DNA of 64,000 nucleotides from Craspedostauros australis (GCA_026770025.1 JAMXDE010000004.1:620001-684000), one strand, 5' to 3'; shown: positions 52,936-64,000, numbered from the stretch's first letter. Notes: generated by a model not told the origin, from the letters alone. Translations and numbers: made by a program.

Positions 52936-53613
52936 ATGGAGAATGTTATGAACCAACAACTCAGGATTGCTGCCACGAACGGTGATTTGTCGGTGTTGAA
53001 GGAATGGAAGAAGCAGAACAAGACGCAGAAGGAAGGAGTTGATGTCAACAAGGTTACAGGCGAGGGACGTATCACTCCCCTTCATTGTGCATGCATCAAC
53101 GGCCACCTGGAGTGTGTGAAGTACCTCATCGAATCATGTGGGGCGAACATCAACTGCAAAACCAACTATGGTTACACTCCCCTTCATTGGGCATGCGACA
53201 ACGGCCACCTGGAGTGTGTGAAGTACCTCATCGAATCATGTGAGGCGAACATCAACTGCAAAACCAGTGCTGATTACACTCCCCTTCATTTCGCATGCAT
53301 GCGTGGCCAGCTGAAGTGTGCGGAGTACCTCATCGAATCATGTGGGGCGAACATCAACTGCCAAAACAACCGAGGTGAAACTCCCCTTCATCAGGCATGC
53401 GCCAACGGCCACTTGGAGTGTATGGAGTCCCTCATCAGAGGACTTTCACCTTCAGCTCACCCACAACTGCAACAACTGCAGCAACACTTACAACAAAACG
53501 AACAAGCAAATGAACAACCACAAGAACAGTTGAGACAGCAGTTGAAGCGGAAGAAGAAAGAGAATGAACACAAACACGGTAGCCACAAGAGGACCAACAT
53601 CAGCATTGGATAA
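52936..53613 (+). CDS. Ankyrin-repeat protein, copy 3
   Basis: 225 residues from ATG 52936 (MENVMNQQL); an alternative in-frame ATG at 52831 would add 35 residues. About five 34-residue repeats ('ITPLHCACINGHLECVKYLIESC') precede the same Gln-rich coiled coil and basic tail as in copies 1 and 2. It is the shortest copy, consistent with repeat loss. Downstream sequence matches copy 1 for over 1 kb. Confidence 0.84.
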   Translation: MENVMNQQLRIAATNGDLSVLKEWKKQNKTQKEGVDVNKVTGEGRITPLHCACINGHLECVKYLIESCGANINCKTNYGYTPLHWACDNGHLECVKYLIESCEANINCKTSADYTPLHFACMRGQLKCAEYLIESCGANINCQNNRGETPLHQACANGHLECMESLIRGLSPSAHPQLQQLQQHLQQNEQANEQPQEQLRQQLKRKKKENEHKHGSHKRTNISIG

Positions 53614-54708
53614 GACCAACTCAAATCCTTCTAAACCAAGAACAGGACAGACACCATCTTCTTGTGTGGACAGGGCAACTAACAGCAACCAATCAAGACA
53701 AACGCCGAAGTCCTCATGATCACCGTCCCATCCATTCAGACACTGATCGACAAAGCAATCCGACATCACCACGCAAATGATGGCGCTGAAGACGGCACGG
53801 CCCCCCATGCAAGTAACTGTCCCTCTTCTCAACCTTCAACCAAAACACGTCCGATACATCCTCCAATGCATCTACACAGGCAAGATATCCTTCAACAACA
53901 ACACTCATGACGACACCGATGATGATGACGCAAACCAGCATCTCTTCATACGACACAACTCTGTTCGATGATGGTGATGGCGATGGCAATGGTGACCATT
54001 CCAACAGCACCACATCCCTTCACATTGATACCATCAACGCAAACACCAACGCAAACACCAACGCAAACACCAACACCAACAATCAGACAAGATGATGAGG
54101 CATCAACATCCAAGAGGAACTGTGGGAAGGCTCGCCAGTTTCTCCGCACCTTCACCCACCTGCCGTACGACTATGAGTATGGAAGCTTCCATGAGTATGA
54201 TCTACTCTGGGAGTTGCCACAGCAAAGCGGGCAGCCTGATACTCTGTCCGAACTTTTGTGCGGGCACGAGGTCATGACGATCGAAGTTGCTGGAAGAGGA
54301 CGATGTCAGACCACCGGGTCCGTGTGCTGCCGTGGGAAGGCATGCCTGCACACACCTGCACCCATGTACACACATTGTCAGCATCCCATACTCGGAACAC
54401 CGGCAGAACACAACAGTCTCAAACTCGACATCGCGCAGTGGAGCGACAGACATTGAGGATCGCAACATCCTGTGTGTGAGCATCAAGGTTGCGAAGTTGC
54501 TGAAACAAGTTCTGCCAATGACGTACGACGCCGCATTTCGCAGCATCTATTGCATCGACCAACCGCAACAACAGGTCCGGCGCGAATGAAGCTGGCGCCA
54601 CTAAATCCCTTCTTGCATCAACACCCAACTGCCACAGACGAAGCTGATGCCAGCACCTATGACAGGGTGGGAATCCAGTGGTTGAATGAAGAAGAACCCG
54701 ATGTAGTA
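53614..54708. other. Ankyrin copy 3 downstream region with BTB-like remnant
   Basis: Parallel to 41078-42149. The BTB-like frame is at about 53777-53971 ('LQPKHVRYILQCIYTGKISF'). A GCAAACACCAAC-type minisatellite at about 54040-54080 has extra copies relative to copy 1. The match to copy 1 stops at GATGTAGTA (54708), where LINE-2el begins. Confidence 0.6.
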
Positions 54709-54814
54709 ATAATAATAACTCAATGATTACATTAGGAATGTGCCCTGTAAGCTTTACCCTCGCCTCCGCCGGCCCCGTAGGACCGGGTTTCGAGCGAGCC
54801 GTCGAACACCTGAA

Positions 54815-57118
54815 TCATGCTAGGTCCAGCCAGCGACTCATCAGCCGCCGCTCATTCTGCATGGTGCGCGCCCGTCGCCGGGCGGCCACCCTGGAATGCA
54901 CCTCCCGCATGTCATGTATCCACTGCCGCATCTGCGACTCCGTTCCGTATTCCATCTGATAGCCCTCCCGCAGAAGGACCATCTCTGACTCGTTCATGTC
55001 CTGGCTGGCGCTTGCCGCGATCCGCCGCACTTGCTTCCGCAGCTCCGCCAATGACGGGTGCTGCTCGCCGTCGTGCACCTTCTCGTTGCGCGCCACCCAA
55101 ACGCCCCAGGGAACTTTCCAAACCCACCGGACCACTTCCTTCGTCCATGCTGCCGCGTCCGGGAAGACGCACTCATGATGCTCCATCCACTGAGACTGCT
55201 GTTTCCGCCAATCCTTGTGTAGGAACCCCAGCAACAAGGGATACCACCCAATGTCGCCCTGGGTGCTCTGCGGCTTCTGGCGCCGCCGCCAGCGGGCCAT
55301 TCCCACCCTCATTCCTGACACCAGCCTTGGGGCTGACCCAATAGTCACCATGCGATCGATAAGTTCCTCGGTCGCAAGGTTCCACGCTGTCTCGTGCTCC
55401 TTACAGCGCAGGACGTGGTGTGTCGTCTCCTTGGCGCCACAGAACTGGCAGGTGGAGGACTCTTGCTGGCCCATCTGCTGCATCTTCCGCCCGACGCCCA
55501 CAAAGCCAGAGGACCACTTGGTAACGAATTTCGACACGGCCTGGTTCTTCCTTGCTGCCCTAGCGCCTTGGTATACTTCCCAATCGACTTGTTTGGTTGC
55601 ACCCTTCGTCCATTCGAACTTCTTCGTCCAGTATCGAAGAGAGTCAGACGCCTGCAGCGTCTTGTAAAGCTCACTTTGACCCACGTGGGAGTAGTGTTGA
55701 TCGCTGACCGTTAGGGTCCATCGACTTGTTGTTGACGACCACTGCCGGGCTCGTCGTCGAGAGACTGTCGCTCCCCAAAACGCCTTGGCGCGTTTGTCGC
55801 ATTCCACATTGAGCTTCTCCAACGTTGTAAGGTCTTTACCCGTGTCGTCTTGGTGTCCGCGGACCCACACCCATTTGAGGGTTGCCCGTATGCGTTGCCT
55901 CAACCGGCGTATTTCGACGAGGATGTCCCAGTCGCGTTGGCCTGGACTGATGGAGTCGGATTGGGCTTGACGGAGGGCCTGAAGACCGTCGAGTGCCAGC
56001 GTCACTGTGCACACTTCGTTCAGCTCCGGAATCATAGCAAGCATTTCCAATGAGGCCCAGATCCCGGCGAGTTCGCTGCGGTAAGAGCTGTGGACCGACG
56101 CTGGGCCTGGCACAAAGGTATTACACGCCACGTGTTGTTGGGAACGAAGGTCGAACATTATGGAGCAAGAGGTGCCCCTTGCATCCTTGAACGACCCGTC
56201 ACTCACCACCACCAGCTTGTGGTCCCTCGCCGCCGCCAGCATCTGGCCAAAATCGGCATCCCCTCCGAGATCTTCCACCGGATCGTAGCTCGATGGCTGT
56301 GCATCCGGCTCACGATGCAGACCAATCCTGCGGTCCCAAGTGATCCCTCGTTCGGTGACGACGACTGACACCCGGTGAACTAGCTCCGGGATGCCCTGGA
56401 CGGATCCTTGTAGCCGGTACATGGCCTGCCTTGTCCGGCGTCTGGTCACCGGCACGAACACCCGTACAGGGTCCGAGTAGGAGTCGTAGATCTCTTCAGT
56501 CAAGGCCGCCTTCCACCACTGCCACGATCCATCGTCCCCGTACCACTTTCCAAGAGGGCTCTGGAGCATGCGTCCTCGATAGCACAAAGACTTGCACCAC
56601 CTCCGCCACTCCTTCCACCATCCACTGGGCAGCCGATCCGGCCGCCGCGCCCACAGCTGTCCTCGGACTGGAACGTCTTGACCTTCCATGGCCCCGACCA
56701 CCAGCGCAGATCCTGCAGCAGTAACGATGTCGGACATTCGTGCAATCCCGAGCTGTCGTCGGCACATGTTCAGGTGATAAAGCTTGGCGCCTTTCAGGCC
56801 CATACGCAACCACACTTGGACGAGGAACTCGTCCCCATCACGCTGTAAAGCTATCGATTCCGTGGTCTCAATGACTCCAATCCCTGTGTCCTGGAGTTGT
56901 TGCCACAGACCTTTAACCCAGCAGGGCGTCACGCACTGGTGCAGCTGGTCGAACGGTTGTGAGAACAGAGACCCTCCGATACCCAGCTCTGCCTTGATCG
57001 CCTGTATTGAGCACACGAGCATGCACCCTGTAGACGTGTCGCCATGCACCTCGTCAAAAAGCAATTGCAGTTGCTTGATCACTTGCCGATGGACAGGATT
57101 TGGAACTCCCAATCCCCC
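54815..57118 (-). pseudogene. LINE-2el ORF2, 3' part: RT end, RNase H, zinc motif
   Basis: About 767 codons, open from the solo LTR to the stop at 54815. The frame enters with 'LGGLGVPNPVHRQVIKQL', collinear with LINE-1el 'NGGIGMRNPMVWQLATQI'. RNase H shows 'VVSDGSFKDARG', 'YRSELAG', 'ALDGLQA' and 'VRGHQDD'. A CCHC motif follows ('CQFCGAKETTHHVLRC'). It is cut off from the 5' part by the LTR insertion; excision of the LTR plus one target copy would leave the frame intact. Confidence 0.88.
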
Positions 57119-57124
57119 GAGGGA
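57119..57124. repeat. 6-bp target-site duplication, solo LTR (left)
   Basis: GAGGGA, repeated at 57921-57926. The uninterrupted ORF2 would have one copy here. Confidence 0.8.
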
Positions 57125-57920
57125 TGTCGAGATGTACATGTGAGTATATGTCAAGATGTACGTGTATATGTGCATCGTTCACCCGCTATTCTCTCATACG
57201 CACTTGGACGGTATAACTACACTCGTGTCAATAGTATGCTGTGATTCGTCAGAATTACAGGGGAAATGGAACACACGAAAAGGGGCAAGATTTCTGGAGG
57301 AAATTTGCAAATTACAATTTCTGAGAGAATTGGAAGATCGTCCGTCCATCCACCAATGGTACCAAGAGAATCTCGAGGTACTTCCCAACTAACCCTCAGA
57401 TGACGATATCATCTGACAGACTGCTGCATCACCAATGGAACGTGACATCTGGAGAGCAGAAGAACGCCTACTGACGTCGACAGGATGTCAACATGTCACC
57501 ACGTCGACATCTGTCTCCAAGTCAGAGCAGGAGGCGAAGATCAGATGACCCATGAAGATCATGGATACTGAAGGTGAACTTCAAATGGTAAGTACTCATG
57601 GAGTAGGAACCAGTACTGAACAAACGGAGTGTCGAATGCAGAGTACGCATCGAACACGGAGTATCGTGTAGCATGAGCACACGATGTTGAGAGAGAAAGA
57701 GAGAGAGAGAATACAGAGAGGAGCGAGAGAGGATCTCGCGTACCGACTCATAGTCGGAGACTGAATCTACAAAACAGATTGAAGCGCCGAGAGCATCGGG
57801 CAAGAGAACGGCGTACACCAAGAGGATTGGAGTAGCCAAGTAATGAAATAGCAAACAGACGACTATCAACCAACACCATCTTCCACGATCGTAGGCTTCC
57901 GTGAGCGGAACTTTCCAACA
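57125..57920. mobile_element. Solo LTR (796 bp) inside LINE-2el ORF2
   Basis: It begins TGTCGAGATG and ends CTTTCCAACA (TG...CA ends, TGT/ACA inverted), with GAGGGA on both sides. It contains a GAGAGAAAGAGAGAGAGAG purine tract at about 57688-57735 and no coding sequence. It is a different family from the 170-bp Copia LTR. Solo LTRs arise by recombination between the two LTRs of a full element. Orientation cannot be decided from the ends. Confidence 0.82.
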
Positions 57921-60900
57921 GAGGGAGACTGGAGCGTACACCAGATCCCGTGGGAACGTTCTTGCGCATCCCATCTTTGGGAGGGCCGCCAAGAGTGCTG
58001 GGGCCATGATGCGCCGCCACTGATGGCGCGTGAGTTGAGAAACCCCCATCACGTACTCAATGGACTTGATGAAGCGCAACGTAAGGGCCGACTTGGCGTC
58101 TTCCGGAGACAGCTGAGCGTGACGCATCCGTCCCGCGAAGTCCTCCGACTTCTTCCGCAGCACCTGGACCTGTTGGTCATCGACGCTGTCAAATGTCAGG
58201 AACACGCCGAGGGTGAACAAGGGTTCAGCAATTGTCTTGCGAGGGATCGCGCTGTTGGCGCCGTCACCGTCGACAATGACAATTTCCTCTTGCTCATCCC
58301 CGTCGCCCCATGTCCACCGTCCTTCCTCGAACCGTGGCCGCATGGACCACCACGCCGACTTCGAGGGGACAATAGCACCGCCAGTAACCCGCAATAGGCC
58401 GCTCCAGTCTTGCACCATCCGGGCGAAGCTCGCGGGGGTAGTGCTTTCCCGAATGCCTAGGGTCACAAGGTCGGTGTCGTCCACAAAGGCCGATCCCAGC
58501 AAGTCAAAAGCACCAACCCCTTCAGGGTATTCGATGGTCTGCTTGTGCCCCCGAAGCTCCATGGCTTTGAACATGACCGAGCTGATCACCGCCCATATGG
58601 CGGGTCCCGCCCCGTTGCCTTGTCCTATGCCATGCATACTGCAGTCCGGTCCACTTTGGTAGGACCTACTGGATACTCCAAAGGCCGTACTGATGCGGTG
58701 ACTTGTGTCTCGTAGCGTTTGGAACATGCACCTCGTCGCCGCTGGATTGGCACCTGCCGCCATCATCGCGGTGGCCGCGAAGTTGGGCACTATACGGTCG
58801 TAGCATGACTTGGCGTCGTTCGAGCAGAACCATATGGGCACTTTCTTTTGCTTGCCGATGTCGATCGTCAGTCGCTTGTTCAAGGCTGCGCTTATGGCCG
58901 ATCGTCGCTTGCGGCTCCCGAATTGGAAGTCCGAGAGCCACCCTTGTGCTTCCGCTGTGGCCATCATTTGCTTCCCCAGACGCTTATTATTCAAGTTGAA
59001 CTGCAAGTCCATCAACTGTATGGTCCTCATTTTTTCAATGTTGAAAACTTGAGCCTTCTTCAGGATCTCCACATCTGTGATGCGCTGCCACTCTGTTGGG
59101 GAGTAGCCCGTCTGATATGGTATTTCCTGCATGGCCATGTCCACTTCAGAGAGGGTGGTGTCGTATGATGCCGCCTTGTAGTGACCGAAATGGGGTCCGC
59201 TTGGCTTGGAGTTAGTTAGTTCCGTCTGCTTGCGCCACGCCTTGACATGCTCTTTCACCGTCAGCTCGTCCGTTTGGTACGGCACTGACTCCAAGGCCTG
59301 CATGAGACAGTTCCAGAGCGGGTGGTCAAATTGCGAACGGGCATCCCCTCGCAGAAGCTCCGGGGCCGTCGCCGGGTTCCAGATCTTGTCCATCAATTGC
59401 CGGCCTCGTCCTGTCATACACGGGGTGTCCTTGGCTTGCGAGAACCTCCGCTTGTTCTCAATGACGCACGCCTCCACAATTTCGTCTTGCTCTGTGCACT
59501 CGTGTATCGCTCCGTCTACGTCTGTAAATAGAACTTTCGTAGTCATCGACTTGCCTCCACCGAATACGGTTCGGAGACGTCCGGCCTGTTCTCGTTGGCG
59601 CTCCCGGTTCATGGGAGTGTTGATGGCTGTCTCATACTCCTGTTCGCGGCTGTCGTGCCGTTGTCGGGCGAGGTCAACCAGGTGGTTTTGTTGGGCCTGC
59701 TTGTGCTCCTTCTTCATTCGGTAATAGGCTTTGTACGCCTCCACTTGGGCTTGTAAGGCCGCTTCCAGGGACTCAGCCCCCTCGCTACCGGCCTGTAGCC
59801 GAAGTCGAGCTCTGAGAGACAAGCTTGTCTTCACTCCTCGCCAGTGTTTCACCTCAATGGACCAGTGCCGCACTTGGTGTCGAGCGGCCTGCATCTCGGG
59901 TGACCAGGCAACTTCTCCCATGGTCAACTTCCGACTCCGCTTTTCAGCATAGCGTCTGATTTGGAAGATCTGGGTCATTAGTCCATCGAAGGCCCGTTGT
60001 TGGGAGGGGCTTAGTTGCCACCCTTGTGCCTTGGCTTTGGTGAACAGATGCATAGCCCGCTGGTGCACGTTGTGTTTCCCGTATTCTTGAAGAACCATCT
60101 CGTTGTACTTGCGTACCACGTTAGGGTTGCTGAGCACCAACCGTCTTGGCGAAGGAGACTTCACTCGTTGGACCCCTATCCCCAGTAACTGGGAAAAGCT
60201 GAGGTCCACCCAAATCGCCCTGTGGTCTGAGGGAATGGCCTTGCCAAACCCTGAATAACCTGCGCGTACGATCTCGACACCTTCCGACACGTAAATCGCG
60301 TCGATGGGCGTATTGGTTTGGTTCCGCTGTTGCGTGGCTCTTCTGGCGCCGTCACCGATGCGTTCTAAGACTGCGTTCTTCAATCCAACGGCCATAAGGG
60401 CCTGAGCTGTGCCCCCTTCATCCGTGTCTTCATTTAGATCGACTCCGAGAACTATCGAGTCACCTGCCACCGTCCATGCTCTCACTTGATGTTGGAGGTC
60501 CTTGATCCACGCTTCATGTGGGTCCTTGGTTCTGCCTTGAGCTTGTAGTGCGCGTGCTTGTTGGTTCCACACTGTGGTGTCCCCTGAGGTGGACTTGCAG
60601 GGCCTGTAGGCCGCAATTATTCTCACCGTCTTGCTCCGCTTGCCTTCCACTCTGGACCATGACCATCTCCCCAGCCCCGTAGTGTCCACACCGTAGTTGA
60701 ATGTTCTTGCGGCCAGTTGTTCGGTCAGAACAATGCCCGTGCCTCCGTAGAGACATGGTTCTCGGCCTGGCTCATGTAGGTTATACGAGAACACGTGTTT
60801 GGATCGCTTGACCTTCCCACGTACCCTTTCTTCCCATTGGTCGGCGGGCTGAACGTGGTTCCATCGCAGGTTGGTCTCCGCCATTGTCAGCACGTCCAAT

Positions 60901-61091
60901 TGGGACCGCCGTATGAATTCGATGATCTCCTCGTTCTTTTGCTGGTACGTGTGTTGAGGGATTTGAGACGCATTCTGGAAGACCACTCTGATTTCGTTGT
61001 CTGTCTTCGTGTTCATCACATCTCCGCAAGCATCGTTTAGCTTACTTGCTGCCTCCTCTCTTGCCGTTTGGCCGGCCGCCGTCGCACTCAT
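57921..61091 (-). pseudogene. LINE-2el ORF2, 5' part: endonuclease and reverse transcriptase
   Basis: About 1057 codons from ATG 61091 to the solo LTR. The APE-type endonuclease shows 'VVFQNASQIPQ', 'LTMAETNLRW', 'GVDLNEDTDEGG' and 'SDHRAIWVDL'. RT shows 'CSNDAKSCYDRI', 'GIGQGNGAGPAIW' and 'AFVDDTDLV'. The last own residues are 'FPRDLVYAPVSL'. Upstream of the ATG the same frame is open as Thr/Asn/Ser-rich low complexity to a TAA at about 61388, without another ATG. Confidence 0.9.
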
Positions 61092-61720
61092 GCTGGTTGT
61101 GTCGTCGTCGTTGACGTTGACGTTGTCGCTGTTGTAGTCGTTGTCGTTGTGACTGTGAACGCCGCTGCCGGTGTCGTCGCAGTAGCTGTTGCTTTTGCTA
61201 TTGCTGCTGTTATCGCTGTTGCTGTTGCTGTTGCCGTTGCGGCTGGTAGCTGTTGTTGTTGTTGTTGTTGTTGTTGATATTGACGTTGATGATGTTGTTG
61301 TTGCTGTTGCGGTTGGTGGTGTTATCGTCGTTGATGGCGTTGTTGCGGTTATTGTTGTTGTGTCGCAACACTTTTGCTGTCGCCGTTATCGTCGTCGTCG
61401 CTGTCGTCTTTGCCGTTGTCGACTTTCCCTTCCTTCCCTTTTTTTAAGCTTTTTGTCGTCACCTGGCCCGTCTGTGCTTGACTCTGTGATCGTTGTTGTG
61501 TTGTCGCTGTCGCGCGCTTGCCTTGTATCTTCAATGCTGTGATCTTTGATGTGGCGGTTGCGGCGGTCTCTGACTTGTTGGACTTTGTTGTGTTGGTACC
61601 TTTGGTTGCTATAGTCTTTCGTTACTGACCTCGTCGGGCCTCTCGCCTTTGTTGCTGGCGACTCGTTTGCGGTCGCTCCTTACTCTTGCGGGTATGGTGC
61701 GCCCTCCGTTCCTTCGCCGA
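61092..61720. repeat. Trinucleotide-rich spacer between LINE-2el ORF1 and ORF2
   Basis: 629 bp dominated by GTTGTTGTT and GTTGCTGTT-type repeats (about 61090-61400), reading as Asn/Ser/Thr-rich peptide in the ORF2 frame. LINE-1el has no spacer at all at this place. It probably expanded by slippage. Confidence 0.75.
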
Positions 61721-64000
61721 CTATGCTTGGATTGTGGCCTCGCCACCGCTATCAGATTTGTCGGAACTTGTGTCCATGTTATCGCTGCTTTTCCCGACCG
61801 CGTCGTCGTTTGATTGGGAGTCGTCAGCGCTTGGCTGTTCATCGCCTTCCTCCTCTTCCACAATTGGTTGGGGGTGGTCCACGTCAAAGTCGGTCTTGGC
61901 CGTGGGGTCTGACACGAATGCGTCTGGGTTGTCGTTCTTGTTCGTAGCTGCCTTCGATATGGCTTGAGCCACATGACTCGCCTGTTGAGCTGGGGAGGCT
62001 GTGGCGAACGTGCCCACAGTGTAATTGTCCCCGTTCTGTGTTCTTGGGTTTGTTGTGAGCTCCACTTCGAAATGAAGAAGCGGGACGGGCTTCATCTTGC
62101 CTGCCTTGTCCACGTATCCTTCCCATCCCATCTCAGCTGGAGTCATGCCTGCGGCCTCTTCAGCATCCAGGTCCAAGAATCTGGGACCGGCTTGAACCAT
62201 TTGTCCCATTTCTTGTTCTTCCTTACTGAGAACGAGCCCTGTCTCCCAGTCCACGTCATAGTGCTCGTTCTGAGCCCACGCATGGGGGGTGAACCATCCT
62301 TGGCAGCGGTAGTCCAGTTTCTTGTAACAGAAGAACGGCAGCTTCGAGATCAGCTCCTGTGCTTCGACTCTCCGTTTCGGGTGAAAGACGAAGAAAGTTT
62401 GAGACCAATCGCTTCTATCCGTATCGACAGACACGAACAGGGAGTAGTCCGGGTCGTCGAACGACCTGAGATTCATGATCACTTTGCGGAGAGTCAATCT
62501 CCAGATGGGGATCTCCACATCCAACTGCATGATGGAGTGTACTCCTTGGACCTTCATCTCTTTCTCGAACTCTCGTTGGTGTGCCGCCATCTTGCTCAGG
62601 CTGGCCAATTCGGATGGGGGGTGCTCGAACCTGGCATCCATCGCGTCCGGCATGAATCGCATCTGTTTGCCCAACAGTCGCACGGTCTCCGACCGGTTAT
62701 TGAAGAGCTCCTTCATTGCGACTCGGCACATTTGTGTCTTCGTGGACCCGCTCATCACATGGGGGGCGCGGGGTCGACTGCAATAGTCACTTGTGTCTTT
62801 TGGACGGTTCCTTTTGCTGACCAGTTGTATCTCCTTCATTCGCAGCTGAACCTTGAAGTTCCCCTTCACCAGATTGCTCGTATTAATGACCTCTGCCAGA
62901 TCGTCGTTGTTGGTAGTACTGTGACTCCCGAACAACCACCCTGCCGTCACAATGTTGTGCTCTTGGATGACTGACTTGGAGAACGTGATAGCTGCCATCT
63001 GTAGAGTGCCGTCGTCGTCGAATACTTCCACGTCAGCCTTGTGGGCCACCCAGATCCTTGTGTACGTGCTGAACCCGGTGCGTGCGTACAAGCTCTCCGT
63101 GAACTGTTTGACCGTCTCTCGGGCGGTCCATGGGACGTCCTTGGACGTCCATGGTCGCATCTCTTTGATCTTTCTCCAGGCAACTATCTGTGCTTTGGGA
63201 TCAGCCCGGAAGATGAAGGCCCTTACTTTGTTGAGTCCTTCAATGACTTGGTTGATTAGAGGGTCGTTGGATTCCCTCGCCATTGGCAGGCGGATGTCGA
63301 AAAAGGTCTTGTGGAATTTGCTTAGGACGTCATTCACACTGAGGAGCTGTGCTGGCTTAGGCGCTTTCCTTGGAAATGCCACGACCTTGCGTCTTGATTT
63401 GCGTTGCTTCTTCTTTTTCTTTGGGTTAGGGGATGTTGTCGTCTCTTCCTCTCCGTCGAACTCGATGCCCTTGGAACGCATGAACACAATCCGAGCCGCC
63501 ACCCATGCTGCCGTCTCGTGCGTAGACTTGATGCTACCGGCTTCCCACAGTCTGGGGAAGATGTTGGGGGTTGCCACCAGTCGCACCATGAGTTCCACGA
63601 TGTTGATGTTGTTATCTGGGTGAAGCTTATTGTCGTAAGCGTCTTGGAATGCGTCGATCCACTCTTCGAGGGTCACGCCTCGGTTGATGTCTTGTGCTCC
63701 TTCCTTGAGGTGGGCAATGGTTTCATCGAGTGCCCCGTCCTCGCCGGTGGCCGCAGTGAAGGGTTCGGCGTCGCGCGTCAAAAGATTTCTTTCAAGGAGA
63801 ATGTCTCCCCACGATTTCTCATGGTCATGGCTCCAAATCCAACGGATGTCACCCGACCTCGTGTTGTTTTTTGCTCCCTTTTTTTTGCTCACTTCTCTGG
63901 CCTGTTTCCGGCCTCCTCCTCCATGCCCCGCTGCGGCCTTGGTACCATTGTGACGGCCTCCTCGTCCTGATCGTCCCTGTGCCCTCTGCTGACCTCGGGG
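61721..64000 (-). CDS. LINE-2el ORF1 (5' end outside window)
   Basis: Open without a stop from the window edge to 61721, at least 759 codons. The part nearest the edge is Arg/Gly-rich ('GRSGRGGRHNG'), an RGG-type RNA-binding style, and no ATG occurs before the homologous region; the true start is beyond 64000. It is homologous to LINE-1el ORF1 through 'GWLFGSHSTTNNDDLAEVI' and a tract around 'ATPNIFPRLWEAGSI'. The C-terminal 60 residues are acidic and Ser-rich. Role presumably RNA packaging (inference). Confidence 0.8.
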   Translation of the reverse strand, partial: PRGQQRAQGRSGRGGRHNGTKAAAGHGGGGRKQAREVSKKKGAKNNTRSGDIRWIWSHDHEKSWGDILLERNLLTRDAEPFTAATGEDGALDETIAHLKEGAQDINRGVTLEEWIDAFQDAYDNKLHPDNNINIVELMVRLVATPNIFPRLWEAGSIKSTHETAAWVAARIVFMRSKGIEFDGEEETTTSPNPKKKKKQRKSRRKVVAFPRKAPKPAQLLSVNDVLSKFHKTFFDIRLPMARESNDPLINQVIEGLNKVRAFIFRADPKAQIVAWRKIKEMRPWTSKDVPWTARETVKQFTESLYARTGFSTYTRIWVAHKADVEVFDDDGTLQMAAITFSKSVIQEHNIVTAGWLFGSHSTTNNDDLAEVINTSNLVKGNFKVQLRMKEIQLVSKRNRPKDTSDYCSRPRAPHVMSGSTKTQMCRVAMKELFNNRSETVRLLGKQMRFMPDAMDARFEHPPSELASLSKMAAHQREFEKEMKVQGVHSIMQLDVEIPIWRLTLRKVIMNLRSFDDPDYSLFVSVDTDRSDWSQTFFVFHPKRRVEAQELISKLPFFCYKKLDYRCQGWFTPHAWAQNEHYDVDWETGLVLSKEEQEMGQMVQAGPRFLDLDAEEAAGMTPAEMGWEGYVDKAGKMKPVPLLHFEVELTTNPRTQNGDNYTVGTFATASPAQQASHVAQAISKAATNKNDNPDAFVSDPTAKTDFDVDHPQPIVEEEEGDEQPSADDSQSNDDAVGKSSDNMDTSSDKSDSGGEATIQA

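Larger units (their letters stand above)
54709..64000 (-). mobile_element. Non-LTR retrotransposon LINE-2el (5' end beyond window)
   Basis: It starts exactly where paralogy with copy 1 (42141-42149) breaks off. On the coding strand it ends AGTTATTATTATT, similar to the tail of LINE-1el. ORF2 is split by a 796-bp solo LTR, and ORF1 runs to the window end. ORF1 and ORF2 are homologous to those of LINE-1el but clearly diverged. The second target duplication would be outside the window. Confidence 0.85.

Overview
The window is nuclear eukaryotic DNA, most likely from a diatom or a close stramenopile relative (inference). Genes are compact with few short introns. The Copia pol carries the 'VDTDTFF' integrase start and the 'YGVEVPRN' pre-RT motif that I associate with diatom CoDi elements. 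The non-LTR reverse transcriptases carry a 'NDAKSCYDR' motif typical of stramenopile elements. One membrane protein has an ectodomain style common in diatoms. No tRNA, rRNA or CRISPR was recognised.

Layout. Positions 14-7490 hold a large cut-and-paste DNA transposon (element A) coding on the minus strand for a spliced composite transposase. Element B (7496-8251), an internally deleted relative, lies 5 bp away. Positions 8.9-30.3 kb are host genes: a PUB-domain protein, methionine aminopeptidase 2, a MINDY-3-type deubiquitinase, ATG3, a giant Ser/Lys-rich protein, eIF1A, ribosomal protein eS8, a single-pass membrane protein, a divergent ankyrin gene with a frameshift, and a coiled-coil protein that may be a KNL1/Spc7-type kinetochore subunit.

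Positions 30.5-54.7 kb are a locally duplicated ankyrin-gene region (three copies) that also holds a galactokinase-like GHMP kinase. It has been heavily invaded. A full-length, intact two-ORF non-LTR retrotransposon (LINE-1el, 30650-40035, 18-bp target duplication) split ankyrin copy 1 from its leader. A Copia element (46249-52157, 5-bp target duplication) lies between copies 2 and 3. A second LINE-like element (LINE-2el, 54709 to beyond the window end) landed just downstream of copy 3 and was itself split by a 796-bp solo LTR (57125-57920, 6-bp duplication).

Main points: (1) element A's transposase joins a DDE core to a YqaJ-like PD-(D/E)XK nuclease and a C-terminal zinc cluster; (2) its subterminal repeats differ systematically from those of element B; (3) LINE-1el has an ATGA stop/start overlap between its ORFs and twin long hairpins at the end of ORF2; (4) every premature stop in the Copia element is TGA in a position compatible with CGA to TGA change, as expected from CpG decay; (5) the empty LINE-1el target site is preserved in a paralogous ankyrin copy.
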